64,000 nt of DNA from Diphasiastrum complanatum (GCA_029204225.1 CM055105.1:13845721-13909720); one strand, 5' to 3'. Shown: positions 21,317 through 32,888, numbered from the stretch's first letter. The notes: a model not told the origin generated them from the sequence alone. Numbers and translations are program-made.

Positions 21317-21726
21317 TATTGTAAAGCTACCTTTACAAGCTTTACTTCTGGCGCCATCGGCGCCAGCTATGTCTTCGGCGCCAGTAGCGCCCCTGCTGCT
21401 CCCGGCGCCAACGGCGCCGGCGTCGCTCCCGGCGCCACTGTGACCAAAATCCAACCGACACCAAGTTCCTATGGCTGAAATTCTTTGATCGGTTCTAGCG
21501 GAGTCCACAGAGCTCAGATCGATGTGCAATCACCTCACACGATCTAGGCATGATTGAAGGAAGCCTGGGGATCAATAAAATCTAGAGAGAGAAAATGACT
21601 TTCTAGAAAGAGAAAATCCTAGAGAGAGAAAAACGTGCTTTACCAGCTTGGATAGAGTTCTTGGTATGAGGGGGTGCTGAATCACACCAATACTATAGGG
21701 GAGTGCCGGTTGCGACTCAGGACGAG
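21317..21726 (+). mobile_element. L1 LTR, first 410 bp
   Basis: Starts TATTGTAAAGCT (TGTTGTAAAGCT in other copies) and stops at GACGAG, where another full L1 LTR begins. It includes the GGCGCC-rich block and the TTCTAGAA dyad. Confidence 0.85.
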
Positions 21727-22971
21727 TGTTGTAAAGCTACCTTTACAAGCTTTACTTTCGGCGCCATCGGCGCCAGCTATGTCCCCGGCGCCAGCAGCGC
21801 CCCTGCTGCTCCCGGCGCCAACGGCGCCGGCGCCGCTCCCGGCGCCACTGTGACCAGAATCCAGCCGGCGCCAAGTTCCTATGGCTGAAAATCTTTGATC
21901 GGTTCTAGCGAAGTCCAGAGAGCTCAGATCGATGTGCAATCACCTCACACGATCTAGGCATGATTAAAGGAAGCCTGGGGATCAATAAAATCTAGAGAGA
22001 GAAAATGACTTTCTAGAAAGAGAAAATTCTAGAGAGAGAAAAACGTGCTTTACCAGCTTGGGTAGAGTGCTTGGTATGAGGGGGGGTGCCGAATCACACC
22101 AGTACTATAGGGGAGTGCGGGTTGCGACTCAGGGCGAGCTCCAACCAAGTCTCAGCCTCCCTTGCTGGAATGTTGTCATGGCTCTCGCCTTGGCATGCTA
22201 GCGCCCCGGAGACTAGGGTCGGTCACACACTTGAAATGTAACCTTCTCAGATTTATCAATAAAGTGGGATTTTCCTCAAACTGACTCTGATTACCTTCTG
22301 GGTTTCAGTGTTCGGTAAAAGCGCCAGTTGTAAGGCCGCTTTCAAAATTTTTAACTTGGCACATAGCTGAGGGTCGTATCACGGGACGCCAGCGGTATGC
22401 CGTCGGGACCATTCGGTCCGTGGCGCCAGCAGTATGCTGTCGGGACCATTTGGTCCAAGAACTGGTTGTTTCCATATCTGTCGCGGCTTGTGGTTCTGAG
22501 TGTTCCTTGCATGAACGTGAATGGGTTAAGCTCTTGGGGAACGGGCTCTAACCTGTCGGCTGAGTTGGATGGCTTGCTTGGGTGGATGTTACCTGTTTAT
22601 GGCTGTCCAGTCTGGCGTGGCGCCAGGTTGGCTTCCAGCGCTCGTGACGAAGCTTTCAGTTGGTTAAGTCTGATGTAAGTCAGACCGCTTGCTTGGAATG
22701 GATGTTACTTGTTTGTAACGAAGCTTCGAGTTGGTTAAGTTTGATGTATGTCGGGCGGCTTGCTTGGAGGGAAGTCACCCACATCGGGACCCCCGATCTG
22801 GCATGGCGCCAGGTTGGATCTCAATGTTGGTCTTCGGAACTTCAAGTTGGTTAAGTCTGATCGTTGTTGGCGAGTTGGCTGCTTGTATGTCAAGTGGGTT
22901 TGGATGGCAAGAGTTGAAGGTTGGGAAGCTAAGTCGTGGTTCCCGGCTCCCTTTGGGATGCCTGCGCTACA
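21727..22971 (+). mobile_element. L1 LTR, complete
   Basis: A 1,245-bp LTR from TGTTGTAAAGCT to GCGCTACA. It contains a dense GGCGCC block, an AATAAA signal (CAATAAAGTGGG near 22,258), and a direct repeat of about 37 bp built on GGGACCATTCGGTCC. No matching target duplication flanks it (ACGAG and CCTGC), so it joined its neighbour by recombination or lost its flank. Confidence 0.88.
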
Positions 22972-24349
22972 CCTGCCCATCTGTGGCTCGTTGTAGACCT
23001 GCACCGGCCTGCTTGTGAAAAAATCAAACTTCTACAATCTGTCAGCGACCTACCTGCAGCCAGTACTAGCCGGTTGTGGATTTTTGATGGCCGGTTAGAG
23101 TCAAAAATCAACCTCTGATAGCCTGCCAGCGAACTAGAACCCTGTTGCAACCTCAGACCGCTACCCACTGCCAAAAATAAGATCTACCGTGGTTTGTTCT
23201 TCACCGACCGACTGTGACAAAGCAAGTGCCAAGCAGCAAACGGAAGGCGACATGGGAAGAAGCGACAGTCATGACTAGTTGGACTCTTTGACAAATCGGT
23301 TACCTCACACGTATCTGAGGTAATTTGCATTCAATACCATTGTCTAAGTTACAGTTTGCGAATGTCGTTTTACATGCCGTACTGTGTTCCATGTGTACTG
23401 AATCACAATTGGCATTCCGCAATTGTGGCTTTTTGGTTGTACTAAATGATTCATCTTTATACGCCATTAGGAAATCGCATCTGTACTATGTATGAAACCA
23501 TCAAAGTTATACATGGAGTACTTTTACCATTTACGGGATTTTTACAAGTACTCTAGGGATGCAAGTTTTTTAAGGGACATCATTTTGAAGAATGAGGTAA
23601 TACTAATTTAAGTTCCGATATGCATTAATCAAAACTTGCACCTTGTTGTTGTGTCCGTTTAACCGAGTGAATAATGGAAAGTTTTGTAGTGAATTGTGTT
23701 TTTTTAGAACTCAGGTTGGAATTATAGTTGTGCATGAAAAATGTTGTGTGGTTAATTAAAGCAATGAGGGTTTCTCATTTTCGACTTAGCAACCGAAGCT
23801 AAGGATAATTAGCTAGGGTTATTGGTGCCGTATTGCACTGATTATTGCGATGTGATCTATGAAAAAATAAAGAAATGTGTTTTTGCTCTATGATAAACAT
23901 GTTAGTTGAACGAAAATAAACCGTCAAGTTGTGAAATTGTGAAACATATCTATTGGACCCAACGTCTGTGAAACACCAGAGCGGGTCGTCCACCATTCGC
24001 GGTTGAAATACACCACCTTGGTTAAGTGTCACACTAGTCACACCCGCCGTCGGTATTGTCTAGTGAAATACCTAGACCCGACGGTCGGCGAAAATACCGC
24101 CGCTTAGCAAACAAAGCGGTGCGTATAACTTGCACCCTACGAGCACATCATAGACAGTAAATCGGTTTTCAGCACATGTAAGATTTTTACTAACTGTAAG
24201 CCGAATTTAATGGGGAAAGAGATATTAGCAAGATCCTAACGCGAATTAGTGATCAGAAGTTTTACGGAACCGTTACCCTAGAAAGCTAGTGAATCATTGC
24301 AGCCAAAAGTACTAGCACCCCCTCCTTGCAACCGTATCTCTGAGAGCCT
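22972..24349. other. Unrecognised DNA inside the interrupted LTR
   Basis: No significant open frame. It holds a few self-similar motifs (CCGGTT and GACCGACGG-type) but no family match. It ends where the Athila-like LTR resumes. It may be the remainder of an older insertion. Confidence 0.35.
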
Positions 24350-24520
24350 GGAAAACTCTCATCGGGTGGGGAGCACGGGGTAATAGAGGAAGCCCCCAGG
24401 ATTGGATGTGGCAGGACCTTCGTTACTCATGTAGGGCATAGCCACCATCAGTAGTGGTGCCCCTTGACTTTTTTAGGACGTTTTGGCTGGACCAATCCCC
24501 TGCCAAAAATTGCCCTAACA
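24350..24520 (+). mobile_element. Athila-like 3' LTR, final part
   Basis: Resumes at GGAAAACTCTCATCGG and ends GCCCTAACA at 24,520. It matches in reverse 10,506-10,680. The flanking ACTTG at 24,521-24,525 equals the duplicated target. Confidence 0.88.
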
Positions 24521-24525
24521 ACTTG
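24521..24525. other. Target-site duplication, right copy
   Basis: ACTTG follows the terminal CA of the 3' LTR and pairs with the inverted copy at 12,479-12,483. Confidence 0.8.
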
Positions 24526-25735
24526 GTATTGTCTCAACCACAATATTTCAAAGGTGTTAAGATCGATCAACCACGCCAAAAATTAGTGTTCTTATAGTTT
24601 TTTGAAATGGTCGAAAACGTAAGTGCAATTAAGTCTAGATTTTCACTTTCAAGGCACATCATGCGTGGTAGAGAGATTTTCTCCACAACCTCGTGCACAA
24701 AGGAATGCTCTCTTCCGTCACCGACCAAAAGCAACGACTTGAAGCAAATACTCTAGAAACTCTCGTTGGTTCAAGATGTCACCCCCCTGAAAATTTAACA
24801 CGCTCCTGTTTGTTTTCAAACGGTGCACCTCAATAAAACTCCAAATGAGAAAGTACTTTAACGATGCACCTACAACTTGAGCATGATCTCCACCTCTAAC
24901 TACATGTAATATTTGTCTAAAGTCGCCTCCTAAAACAACAAATATTCCATCGAACAAAACTTTGACCTAATGTCACGTAAAGACCTCTCCACACATTCTA
25001 ATGCATTTATGTGAATCACTGGAGCTTCATCCCATACAATAATTCAACATGACATCAACAAACTACCTAGATCCGATTGTTTTGAGATATTGCATGTGGA
25101 AGCTTCATGCAACTCTGTTGGAGGTATTTTGAACCTTGAATGAGCGATCCTACCACCTTTTATCAACAATGCCGCAATATCGGAAGATGCCACAACCAAC
25201 GCAATGGAACCTTTTGCACGAACATATGCCAACATGACATTGTACTAAAATGTCTTACCTGTAGCTCCTGGACTGTTCACAAACAATACGCCATCACGTT
25301 CCTCAAGTACATGACCAACAATCACATGATCAAAAATAGCTCTCTAGTCAACATTAAGCCACTCTATATCTGCCTCCATGCGTTTTTCTACAGCTTGCAT
25401 AATGTCCTCCACGCCACCTACATGAACCTTTGTTACACACAAACCCCCTTGGTATGTCTCTTGATACAAACAACTGAATGCCTCGGGATCTCCACGCATT
25501 CAAGTCGAAATACTTACTTAACATCATCTGAACATTTGCCTCTAGCATGTCTTACAAATCCTCGTTATCATTAAAGTACATTACTTCTGTCCTACAAGAT
25601 GTATTGTCAAACACATAACCACAGGTTTATGTGCACCCATGAAATAACCAAGAAGTCTCCATCCCATTTCGCTTGTAGAAAAGTGCCTCGCGTTCATGTA
25701 TTGCTCTATTGTGATACCTTACTAAAGTTGTAAAG
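24526..25735 (-). pseudogene. Helitron Pif1-like helicase, N-terminal and central part
   Basis: On the minus strand the order is as follows. MNARHFSTSEMGWRLLG and the following host-type Helitron motif lie near 25,700-25,620. FDLNAW lies near 25,500. A Walker A region (NSPGATGKTF, with Ala where Gly is usual) lies near 25,270. HSRFKIPPTE.. and CNISKQSDL are at 25,044-25,235. The Walker B region VVLGGDFRQIL is at 24,718-24,957. It has stops and frameshifts. The helicase unwinds DNA in rolling-circle transposition. Continuation across the retrotransposon is at 12,484-12,995. Confidence 0.88.
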
Positions 25736-25874
25736 ATGAATAAAGTAATACATCCGACTTTTCTTTATTATTTGGTATACATGAGAAGACTAAGGAACCA
25801 AAATAAGGAGAAATATATATATTGAAGGCCTTATGTCAAAGTCCCTAAGAAGAAATGCACTTTATTAAAGGAAG
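25736..25874. other. Short AT-rich spacer
   Basis: Lies between the Helitron remnant and the next LTR. No feature was recognised. Confidence 0.3.
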
Positions 25875-26984
25875 ATATGTAACGACACCAACTTAATAAC
25901 TGGATAAGATCGAATATTGAATATTCTCAAGACCAATCAGTGCTTTTGCGACTCACTCTACCGTTGCGACTATACATGTGTCATTACCTAATAAGTTTAC
26001 AATGACATGGCATTATGCCACATCAGTAATAAGACACATGTTGACATATTATTAGCTCTAAACAGATAAGCTTAATTTATATTGCACGTCACACCTTCCT
26101 ATCAGAGGGGTGTGCCAATCGCTTGCTCGCGACTATATGTATTTCCTCTTTCATTGTAATTGATCATCGAGAGTTTGCATCTTCAGCTAATTTCGTCGTT
26201 GAGAGTGTATGTAACACTAAGCATTCAGAGTTTTGTCGTACACAGTAGAGGAATCAGGTGGATCGTTTTTTTTTTATCCCTTGTTCAGTTCTTACTGTCG
26301 TATAAGAATTTATTGATAAAGAACTAAACATTGCTCACTGCTAAGAACGGACATTAATGTTGTGACTATAATGCAACTTCTTACAGTTGTACATTCAGTA
26401 GTGAGATATGAATAAACCTGCTATAACCAAAGTCTAATTCGGATTGTCGATCATATCGGATAAGATAAATCACCAAGTCTTTAATTTGTAGTATGTCACA
26501 GTACCTGTTTAGAAGTGAGAACCGATGTTTATTGTTGATCTCCATCTAGAATGTCAAAGCTCTCATTCACGGATGACTACGTTTGTTGGTTTGAGCAATG
26601 CTTCGTAATTCATGGATCTAATCGTGGGAACTGAGTGTTTTGAATTAGTAGAACAGTATATTGTCTAAGTCTTGGTCGATTAACTCTAATAGGGATGTGT
26701 TCAATTGTCGATGAAGTGAACTGTTATACTTCAGTTGTAATTGTGTCATCTGATAGCCTCACTAAGAGTTTTGCTGGAACTCAATTCGATGTTTAGTTTT
26801 GTTATCCTTTTTCAATACTAAGGCAGTACTGGCTGCCTGTTATCAAATATCTATTGACAACCAGATTTCTACTATTCATAATCACATAGAGAGCTCATCA
26901 CCAATTTTCACTCATTTACGATCCTTGATATATTGCATTAAATCTGTGCAATTAAGGTGAACTCGGTAAAGACATATGAGTTCA
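25875..26984 (+). mobile_element. 5' LTR of a third Ty3/gypsy element
   Basis: Likely begins TGTAACGACACC and ends TTCA at 26,984, five bases before a primer site. Length is about 1.1 kb. The start is inferred from the TGTAACGAC form common in gypsy LTRs. No second LTR lies in the window, so the start is not confirmed by comparison. Confidence 0.6.
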
Positions 26985-26989
26985 TATTT

Positions 26990-27007
26990 TGGCGCCATTG
27001 TTGGGGA
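26990..27007 (+). other. Primer binding site (tRNA-Asp type)
   Basis: TGGCGCCATTGTTGGGGA closely resembles the Athila/Tat primer site TGGCGCCGTTGCCGGGGA, complementary to the 3' end of tRNA-Asp. Confidence 0.75.
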
Positions 27008-27320
27008 TGGTAAGTGCCAATTGGAAATTTGAGAAAATATCTTGGAACAAGGTGATAATCTGTTGAATATGAATGTCAACTGCAAGAAGCAATTCAAGCA
27101 GTTCAAGATCTGAGCGTTTGTAAAGGTATCGAAAGCTTCGTGAGGATTTTTTCAAAAGCCTTCAGCAAGCTTTTGAGCGTGGCTCATCCCTTATCGAAAA
27201 GCGGAAGAATATTTTGATAACCTTCTTGATAAATCTGAAAACTTTTTAGAACCTAATCCAGATCCTGTTCCAAATCTTGTTCCAGATCTTGATCCAGAAC
27301 TAGATCCAGAGCCTGATCTT

Positions 27321-27498
27321 GAACCTGAACCAAATATGGGAGGGTCCACAACCAAGATTTACACCTATATCCCCCAAGATAAAATATGATTATTTTAAAG
27401 GCACATCGTGAACCTGAACCAAATATGGGAGGGTCCACAACCAAGATTTACACCTATATCCCCCAAGATAAAATATGATTATTTTAAAGGCACATCGT
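27321..27498 (+). repeat. 89-bp tandem duplication within gag
   Basis: 27,321-27,409 is repeated, apparently without change, at 27,410-27,498. Since 89 is not a multiple of three, it shifts the gag frame. Confidence 0.9.
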
Positions 27499-29202
27499 TA
27501 GACGATGTAGACAATTACATGTCACAATTCGAATCCATTGCCATATCTAACAATGAAGCAACAGTTGCGGATATTTTTCGGACTGTTGCAGAAGCAAGCA
27601 CAGATATGGTATAGCCAGATGGACAGAACTATTATCAACACCTAGGAACAGCTTAAGGTTGCATTTCTCAAGAGGTTCCGAGAAATTGGATATTCAACAC
27701 GGGTGCTTGCCCGACTAAATTATGTGCGGAAGGACAAAGAGTCTATGCGCAGATATACCCGCAAAGTCTGGAATCTTATTGACAAGCTAGTGGGAGACTA
27801 TCCTGTTGCAATGCAAATTGAATGGTATTTGGTAGGCCTACATTTGAAGATGGACTGATATTGTCAACAAGGACGAATGGACTCTCTGTCTGACATCATC
27901 GAGTTTGCAGAAAATTTTGAAACATCGACCATCACTAGAAAGAAAAGAGCTATTCCAAGACCAAAGAAGAAGATTTCAAAGACTGAAGATTCGTTGAGTG
28001 AAGACAATGATTAATCTTCCGAATCCAACTTTAGTTCTGAATGTTCTTCCTCCAGTTCCAACTCTTCCGAAGATGCAAAGATTATTAAACGCAAGAAAAT
28101 TAAGAAGTCGAAGAGATCTGAGCCTGTCCAAAAAACTGATAAGAACATGAAAGAAATTGCAGATCTTACTTCTCGAATGCACGATCTTCAAGTGCAAATT
28201 TCTAAAGTGAAGGAAAAGAGAAGAAAGCTGCCGAAGATGAATCCCAGCTTATGGTGCACGAGATGCAACACTTCATGACATACCCATACTGATTGTCCGC
28301 ATAATCAAGTTGCTTATGTGGAATACAACACACCTGGAGAGATATTGTACCTGTGCAAAGCTGAAGGTGAAGAGTCCTGCTCTTATATACTAGGCAATCA
28401 ACCTTAGAGCCAGCAGTCAAAGTCGAAGTTTGCTCCAAAAAGATTTGTTCCTATGCAGACTGTGGGATCGATGCAGAAGGTTGTGTATGCTACACAAAAT
28501 CCACAACCCAAGCGAGTTTCAAGCTCGTATTTTAATTGTGGTGCTGCAGGACATTATGCGCCTGACTGTCCAGAACCACGAAGGCAAGTTGGCTATACGC
28601 CTCTATGTTCGAATTGCTTAGTGGAAGGACATATCAACACTAAATGTCCAAAACCATTAAAACCACAAATTCTTGTCAAAATGGTTCAATTATCGACCAC
28701 CTATAGAGAAGGAGCCAACGAAATCATCAAAGGATGTTGTTTTACGACGAATCGAAACAACCAAAGAACAAGCCTCATCGCCACTTCGAGTGATCTCGAA
28801 GTGATGAAAGTTTCGACAAGAAGTAAATATGGAAGCACCAAACTCAAAGAGTTGACAATTTCAAAGTCTCGACAAAGGCATGCAAAGAAAGAATCGAAAA
28901 TTTCTAAGAAGGACTATAAATCCAAAACACCGAAGTATGATTCCGACTTAGACGGAAACGCTAAGAAGCTATTTGAAAAAGACATTGCTACAGACATACC
29001 TTATCGACTGTCTCAAGCTGTTATTGATCCTATGCCAAAAACTGGAAAGATTATAATATTGTCGATGACATCGGAGCGTTGCAACCAAACATCACATTTG
29101 AGCAACTCTTGTTTGACAATACTTATTATCGAAAGCAACTAAGGACTCTGATACAGCCCAAGCGTACACGTAAGCAAAAGTTACCTGATGCGGGTCAACA
29201 TG

Positions 29203-29285
29203 CTTCTTGGTTTCCAAGGGGAGGCTCGAACCTGGGACCAAAGAAACTTTGGATGCCAAGCTAACCAGTTGAGCCAACCCCGTTC
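29203..29285 (-). mobile_element. Minimal tRNA-like SINE, copy 2
   Basis: An 83-bp body with an exact 15-bp target duplication (ATGCGGGTCAACATG at 29,188-29,202 and 29,286-29,300). It shares A box, B box, central CCAAAG..CTTTGG stem and terminal CTTGG..CCAAG hairpin with the copy at 8,258-8,342, differing at about ten positions. It is inserted in the gag-protease junction of the Ty3 element, so it moved after that element landed. Confidence 0.8.
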
Positions 29286-29410
29286 ATGCGGGTCAACATG
29301 GGCGATCTCGGTGCTCCAAGAATTGATGTGACTATTGAAGGTTGTCGGATTGAGAAAGTACCAATCGACTCAAGTTCAAGTGTTAATAGGCAAACCTACG
29401 AAAAGCAGTG

Positions 29411-29874
29411 AACTTTGAATTTTACAAACCATTTAAATGGACAAGAAATCTATGTAACCTCATAGAATCTAATTAATGTGAAAGCTATAAAACTTCAACT
29501 TTGAAGTAATTTTAAAACTTCCACTTTGAAGTTTTTTGAAGTTTAACTCTTTTGTAAACTTTGAAAATTGAAGTTTAAGAAAAAGATGTAAATGGACAAG
29601 GAATCTATGTAATCTCATAATACCTAATTAATGCAAAAGTTTTAAAACTTTAACTTTGAAGTTTAAGTCTTCGTGAACTTTGAAGTTTCAAAGAAATACT
29701 ATAACTATGAACTTTCGATTTGAAGTTACTTGAGAATATTGTAACATGCATTACTTCATAATTAACCTTTAACTTAAATATTCTCAAAACTTTAAATGCA
29801 TTGTGAAGTTTCATTACCCATTAATAATTAAAATATTCAAAACAAAGGTCAGAACAATATTAACCATTATAGGT

Positions 29875-29915
<41 letters not shown>

Positions 29916-30341
29916 ATTGATTGATTGATTGATTGATTAATTGATGATAAATAAGGAAAAGTTAAAGGAAGATCTATTTCATAACATGGGGTGGCAAAAA
30001 CATAAGAGGAGGGTTTTTATGCAATAACAAAAGAGAGTGAGAGAGAGAGTCAATGTCATAAAGTCAAGTGAGTCGGAATGTGTAAAGCCTTTTGTGTGCA
30101 CACCCCCTTATAATCCATGATTACATTGACACTTAAAAGAAAAGTATTGACCAACTTAAACTCATAGTATTACTGTTTGTGCAAAGCAAGGCCAAAAATA
30201 AATAAAACTTAAGGTTAGACTTGAATTTTGAACTTCAACTTTGAGTTTGAAATTTCAACTATGTCATGTTAAAAGTATACCAAGTACCTCACAATGACAT
30301 TTAACAAGTTATACATTTCTAAGGTAAAAAATGAATTTGAC
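29411..30341. other. AT-rich DNA with ACTTTGAAGTT repeats
   Basis: Many imperfect copies of ACTTTGAAGTT and its reverse. No coding potential. Includes the microsatellites listed separately. Confidence 0.5.
29877..29940. repeat. (GA)n(GATT)n compound microsatellite
   Basis: About 17 GA units followed by seven GATT units. Confidence 0.9.
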
Positions 30342-30430
30342 AAAGGGGGGGGGTGTAAACTATGGGCCCTAGTACCTTGTCAAGTTTGTGCACCATACCG
30401 CTCCCTCCCCCTCTTCTTCGTTCATTTGTT
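30342..30430 (+). repeat. G-run repeat family, copy 1 (short)
   Basis: A G-run, then GGGCCCTAGTACCTTGTCAA and TTTGTGCACCATACCGCTCC. The same block recurs at 30,945 and 39,584. This copy lacks the CA-rich tail. Confidence 0.75.
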
Positions 30431-30944
30431 TTTAAGATTATATTAGTATAGTTATCAAAATAATATTGTTGTATAATTGGTATAAGAAATGGATGTTTTT
30501 AAAATTGCAATTGTGTTTGGCTAAAAACTCATCAATACTTTAATTTAAGTCTTTGTAAGCTTATTTTGTTTAGTTTCTGATTATTTTCGATAGAATAGTA
30601 TTTTATTATTTTAAACAATCATCAATGAAATATAGATACAAAAAACAAATATTGTCTATCTTATTAATCTTTGCATGACATTCAAATAAAGACTGGTTTT
30701 TAAAAACAAAATCAACTTTCAACGTGTTAACCTATGGGGGTTTGACCTGAAGATCTCTTGTGTTAACTTGATGTCTAATAGACATACTACATCTATTTAG
30801 ACTCTCTATCATTAATATAATAAAATGTACAACTAAAAACAAAGGGGAAAAAAAAGTTTGAAGTTCAATCTTCAATGGACTAGTTCTAAATTTCATGCAC
30901 ACAATGTAGAATCTAGCAACTCTTAGGTCTCACTCATATGTATT

Positions 30945-31091
30945 GGGGGGGGGGGGGGGGGGGGCAGGGCGCTTTTGTGGATCCTAGTAACTTGTCAAAT
31001 TTGTGCACCATACCGCTCCCTCCCCCTCTTCTTCATTCATTCGTATATTCAACTGAACACTTACCATCGAACACAAATCATACACACAAAT

Positions 31092-31138
<47 letters not shown>

Positions 31139-31270
31139 TCCATACAAACACCCACAACATCGACCGCCCGCCATTGACGGGCACACTATGCTAGACTACC
31201 TACACGCATGCACAAATATACGCACTCTCACGAATACACACACGTACATAAACACATGCACTTATGTACA
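30945..31270 (+). repeat. G-run repeat family, copy 2 (long)
   Basis: Starts with 20 consecutive G, then CCTAGTAACTTGTCAA, GTGCACCATACCGCTCCC, a (CA)n tract at 31,093-31,136, and CGACCGCCCGCCATTGACGG. Matches 39,584-39,859 nearly base for base outside the CA tract. Confidence 0.8.
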
Positions 31271-32888
31271 TACACACACATACATCGGCCACCCACCATC
31301 GGCTTTCCTCCTAAACCATCGACCGCCATCCAAATCATCGATTGTCACTTGAGATTGTTGGCTGCCCGTCAATGACGAGCATATATACTAAAAATGTTAT
31401 CCATTTGCAAAAAGAAAAGCTAAATAGGTTTTTAAAAAATGGTAAAAAAAAATGCAGCCTCCAAAAATATATAAACACTTTTCGTGGGTATGAACACACA
31501 CACACACACACACACGCGCACACACACACACACATGCACACACACATGCACACCTAAAAGCACACACCCACACACATGTCAAGGTGTTGAAGCTTCATGT
31601 CGATGCATGTCGAAACCATCCAAAACACCACCACCCCAAATGACTGGCTGACAAAATTTTGGCCACTTCTAATTATGTCTGCTTTCAATCATTAATCACC
31701 TGCTCTAAGCATCATCCACGCGTCTCGACCACAAGCCGCCACCTAGATCGTCAGTCGCCCATTGCCGATCATCGACGAACACAAGCAACTAGTCTATATA
31801 TATATACTTAAAGTTTGTTCCACTTTTATGCATGGGTGAGTGGATCATGCATCCTCCTCCTCTCACCTATGCATACACATTTTTTGAACTAAAATTCAAA
31901 AAAAGAGGATGCATGTATGGGGAGGAGGATGCATGGCCCTCCTCCTCATGCAGGCATGCATGTTGGCCACCCTAAGCAGTGTCGTAGATTGAAGAGCAAA
32001 ATGCCCATCCTAGGCCAATTTTCCTTCAAAACATGAGTCCCGATCCTTCGGGAGCTTCTCGGGCCTTCGTTTGGCATCCAAAGCCTCTGCTGCTGTTGCC
32101 TCTTCTATCTGTGGCTATGGCAAAGCCTGGGCCAAGTATGAGAGACCGCTGAAAATCACTGCCACAGCCACTGTGGAAACATTCAAGAAAACCGACATTG
32201 CTTTGACTGAAAAGTCCATCACCACCATCCGTTTCTTGGCCATTGATGCGGTTGAGAAGGCGAATTCCAGACATACTTAATAATGCAAAGATATAACTGA
32301 TCTTTCACAACTCTCTAGCATGTTGGAGTTAATGGAAAGACAAGCATTCTTCAATACGATGAGAATGCACCTGAGTGAAGAAATCCATTTCAAGGCTTTA
32401 TCACGATTCACAGCCACGAGCACCTAAGGTACTACTGATAAAAAAGAATCTTATAATTGCAAGCAGTATTGGCCGCAGAGTGTAGGAATCCACTTCATAA
32501 CATAAGTTGCACCCCCACGTCTCCAAGCAACTCCAAGAATCTATAGCACCTATAAGAATGCGCACAAGAGCAACACCTCCATGATCCTGAGCTCTAGCAA
32601 GATCAACAAGAATGACTCATTTATGATCCTGCAATGCCAAGCATTGATGTTTTCTTCGTACTAAAGACATTTGCTTCTCCATACACATTTGCTTCTCTTT
32701 CAAAATGCAATTATTAGACTCTCCTCTTCCACATTATAGCGGCACTCTCTGCTGCTACATTCCAGTGAATTTCAAATTCCATCTCTCTCAAGGAGTTAGG
32801 TAAGTTGAAAAATAGTTGAAGTTGAACTATGTTGAAGTGTCGCATTTCGGGAAAAGCTGACACTATGAAAAACATAGTTCATTTTTGC
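31271..32888. other. CA-rich and unclassified DNA
   Basis: Contains another CA-rich tract (31,495-31,552) and purine-rich or TATA repeats. Open frames of up to about 80 codons occur on both strands near 32,030-32,280, but they overlap each other and lack family resemblance. No gene is called. Confidence 0.4.

Larger units (their letters stand above)
27245..29410 (+). pseudogene. Ty3/gypsy gag and start of protease
   Basis: Begins with a Pro/Glu/Asp repeat tract (EPNPDPVPN..), then a gag region (YFKGTSLDDVDNYMSQFE; later STRVLARLNYVRK and SMRRYTRKVWNL). A Lys/Ser-rich linker follows, then two zinc knuckles (FNCGAAGHYAPDCP and CSNCLVEGHINTKCP, near 28,530-28,650), a basic tail, and near 29,310 a retropepsin-like start (CRIEKVPIDSSSSVN). 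The protease triad appears as D-S-S. Multiple stops, an 89-bp internal duplication at 27,321-27,498 and a SINE insertion at 29,203 inactivate it. RT and integrase are absent. Confidence 0.8.

Noticed and set aside
21317-22971. Nested solo LTR inside an L1 LTR at 21.7 kb, like the one at 45.9 kb
   Set aside because: The flanking five bases differ (ACGAG and CCTGC) and the interrupted LTR does not resume afterwards, so an insertion with target duplication is not supported.
31093-31552. CRISPR-like or satellite array
   Set aside because: The periodicity is dinucleotide CA only; there are no spacer-repeat units.
32071-32280. Small gene near 32.1 kb, on either strand
   Set aside because: Two opposite frames overlap over the same bases, neither with recognisable motifs, splice signals or neighbours.
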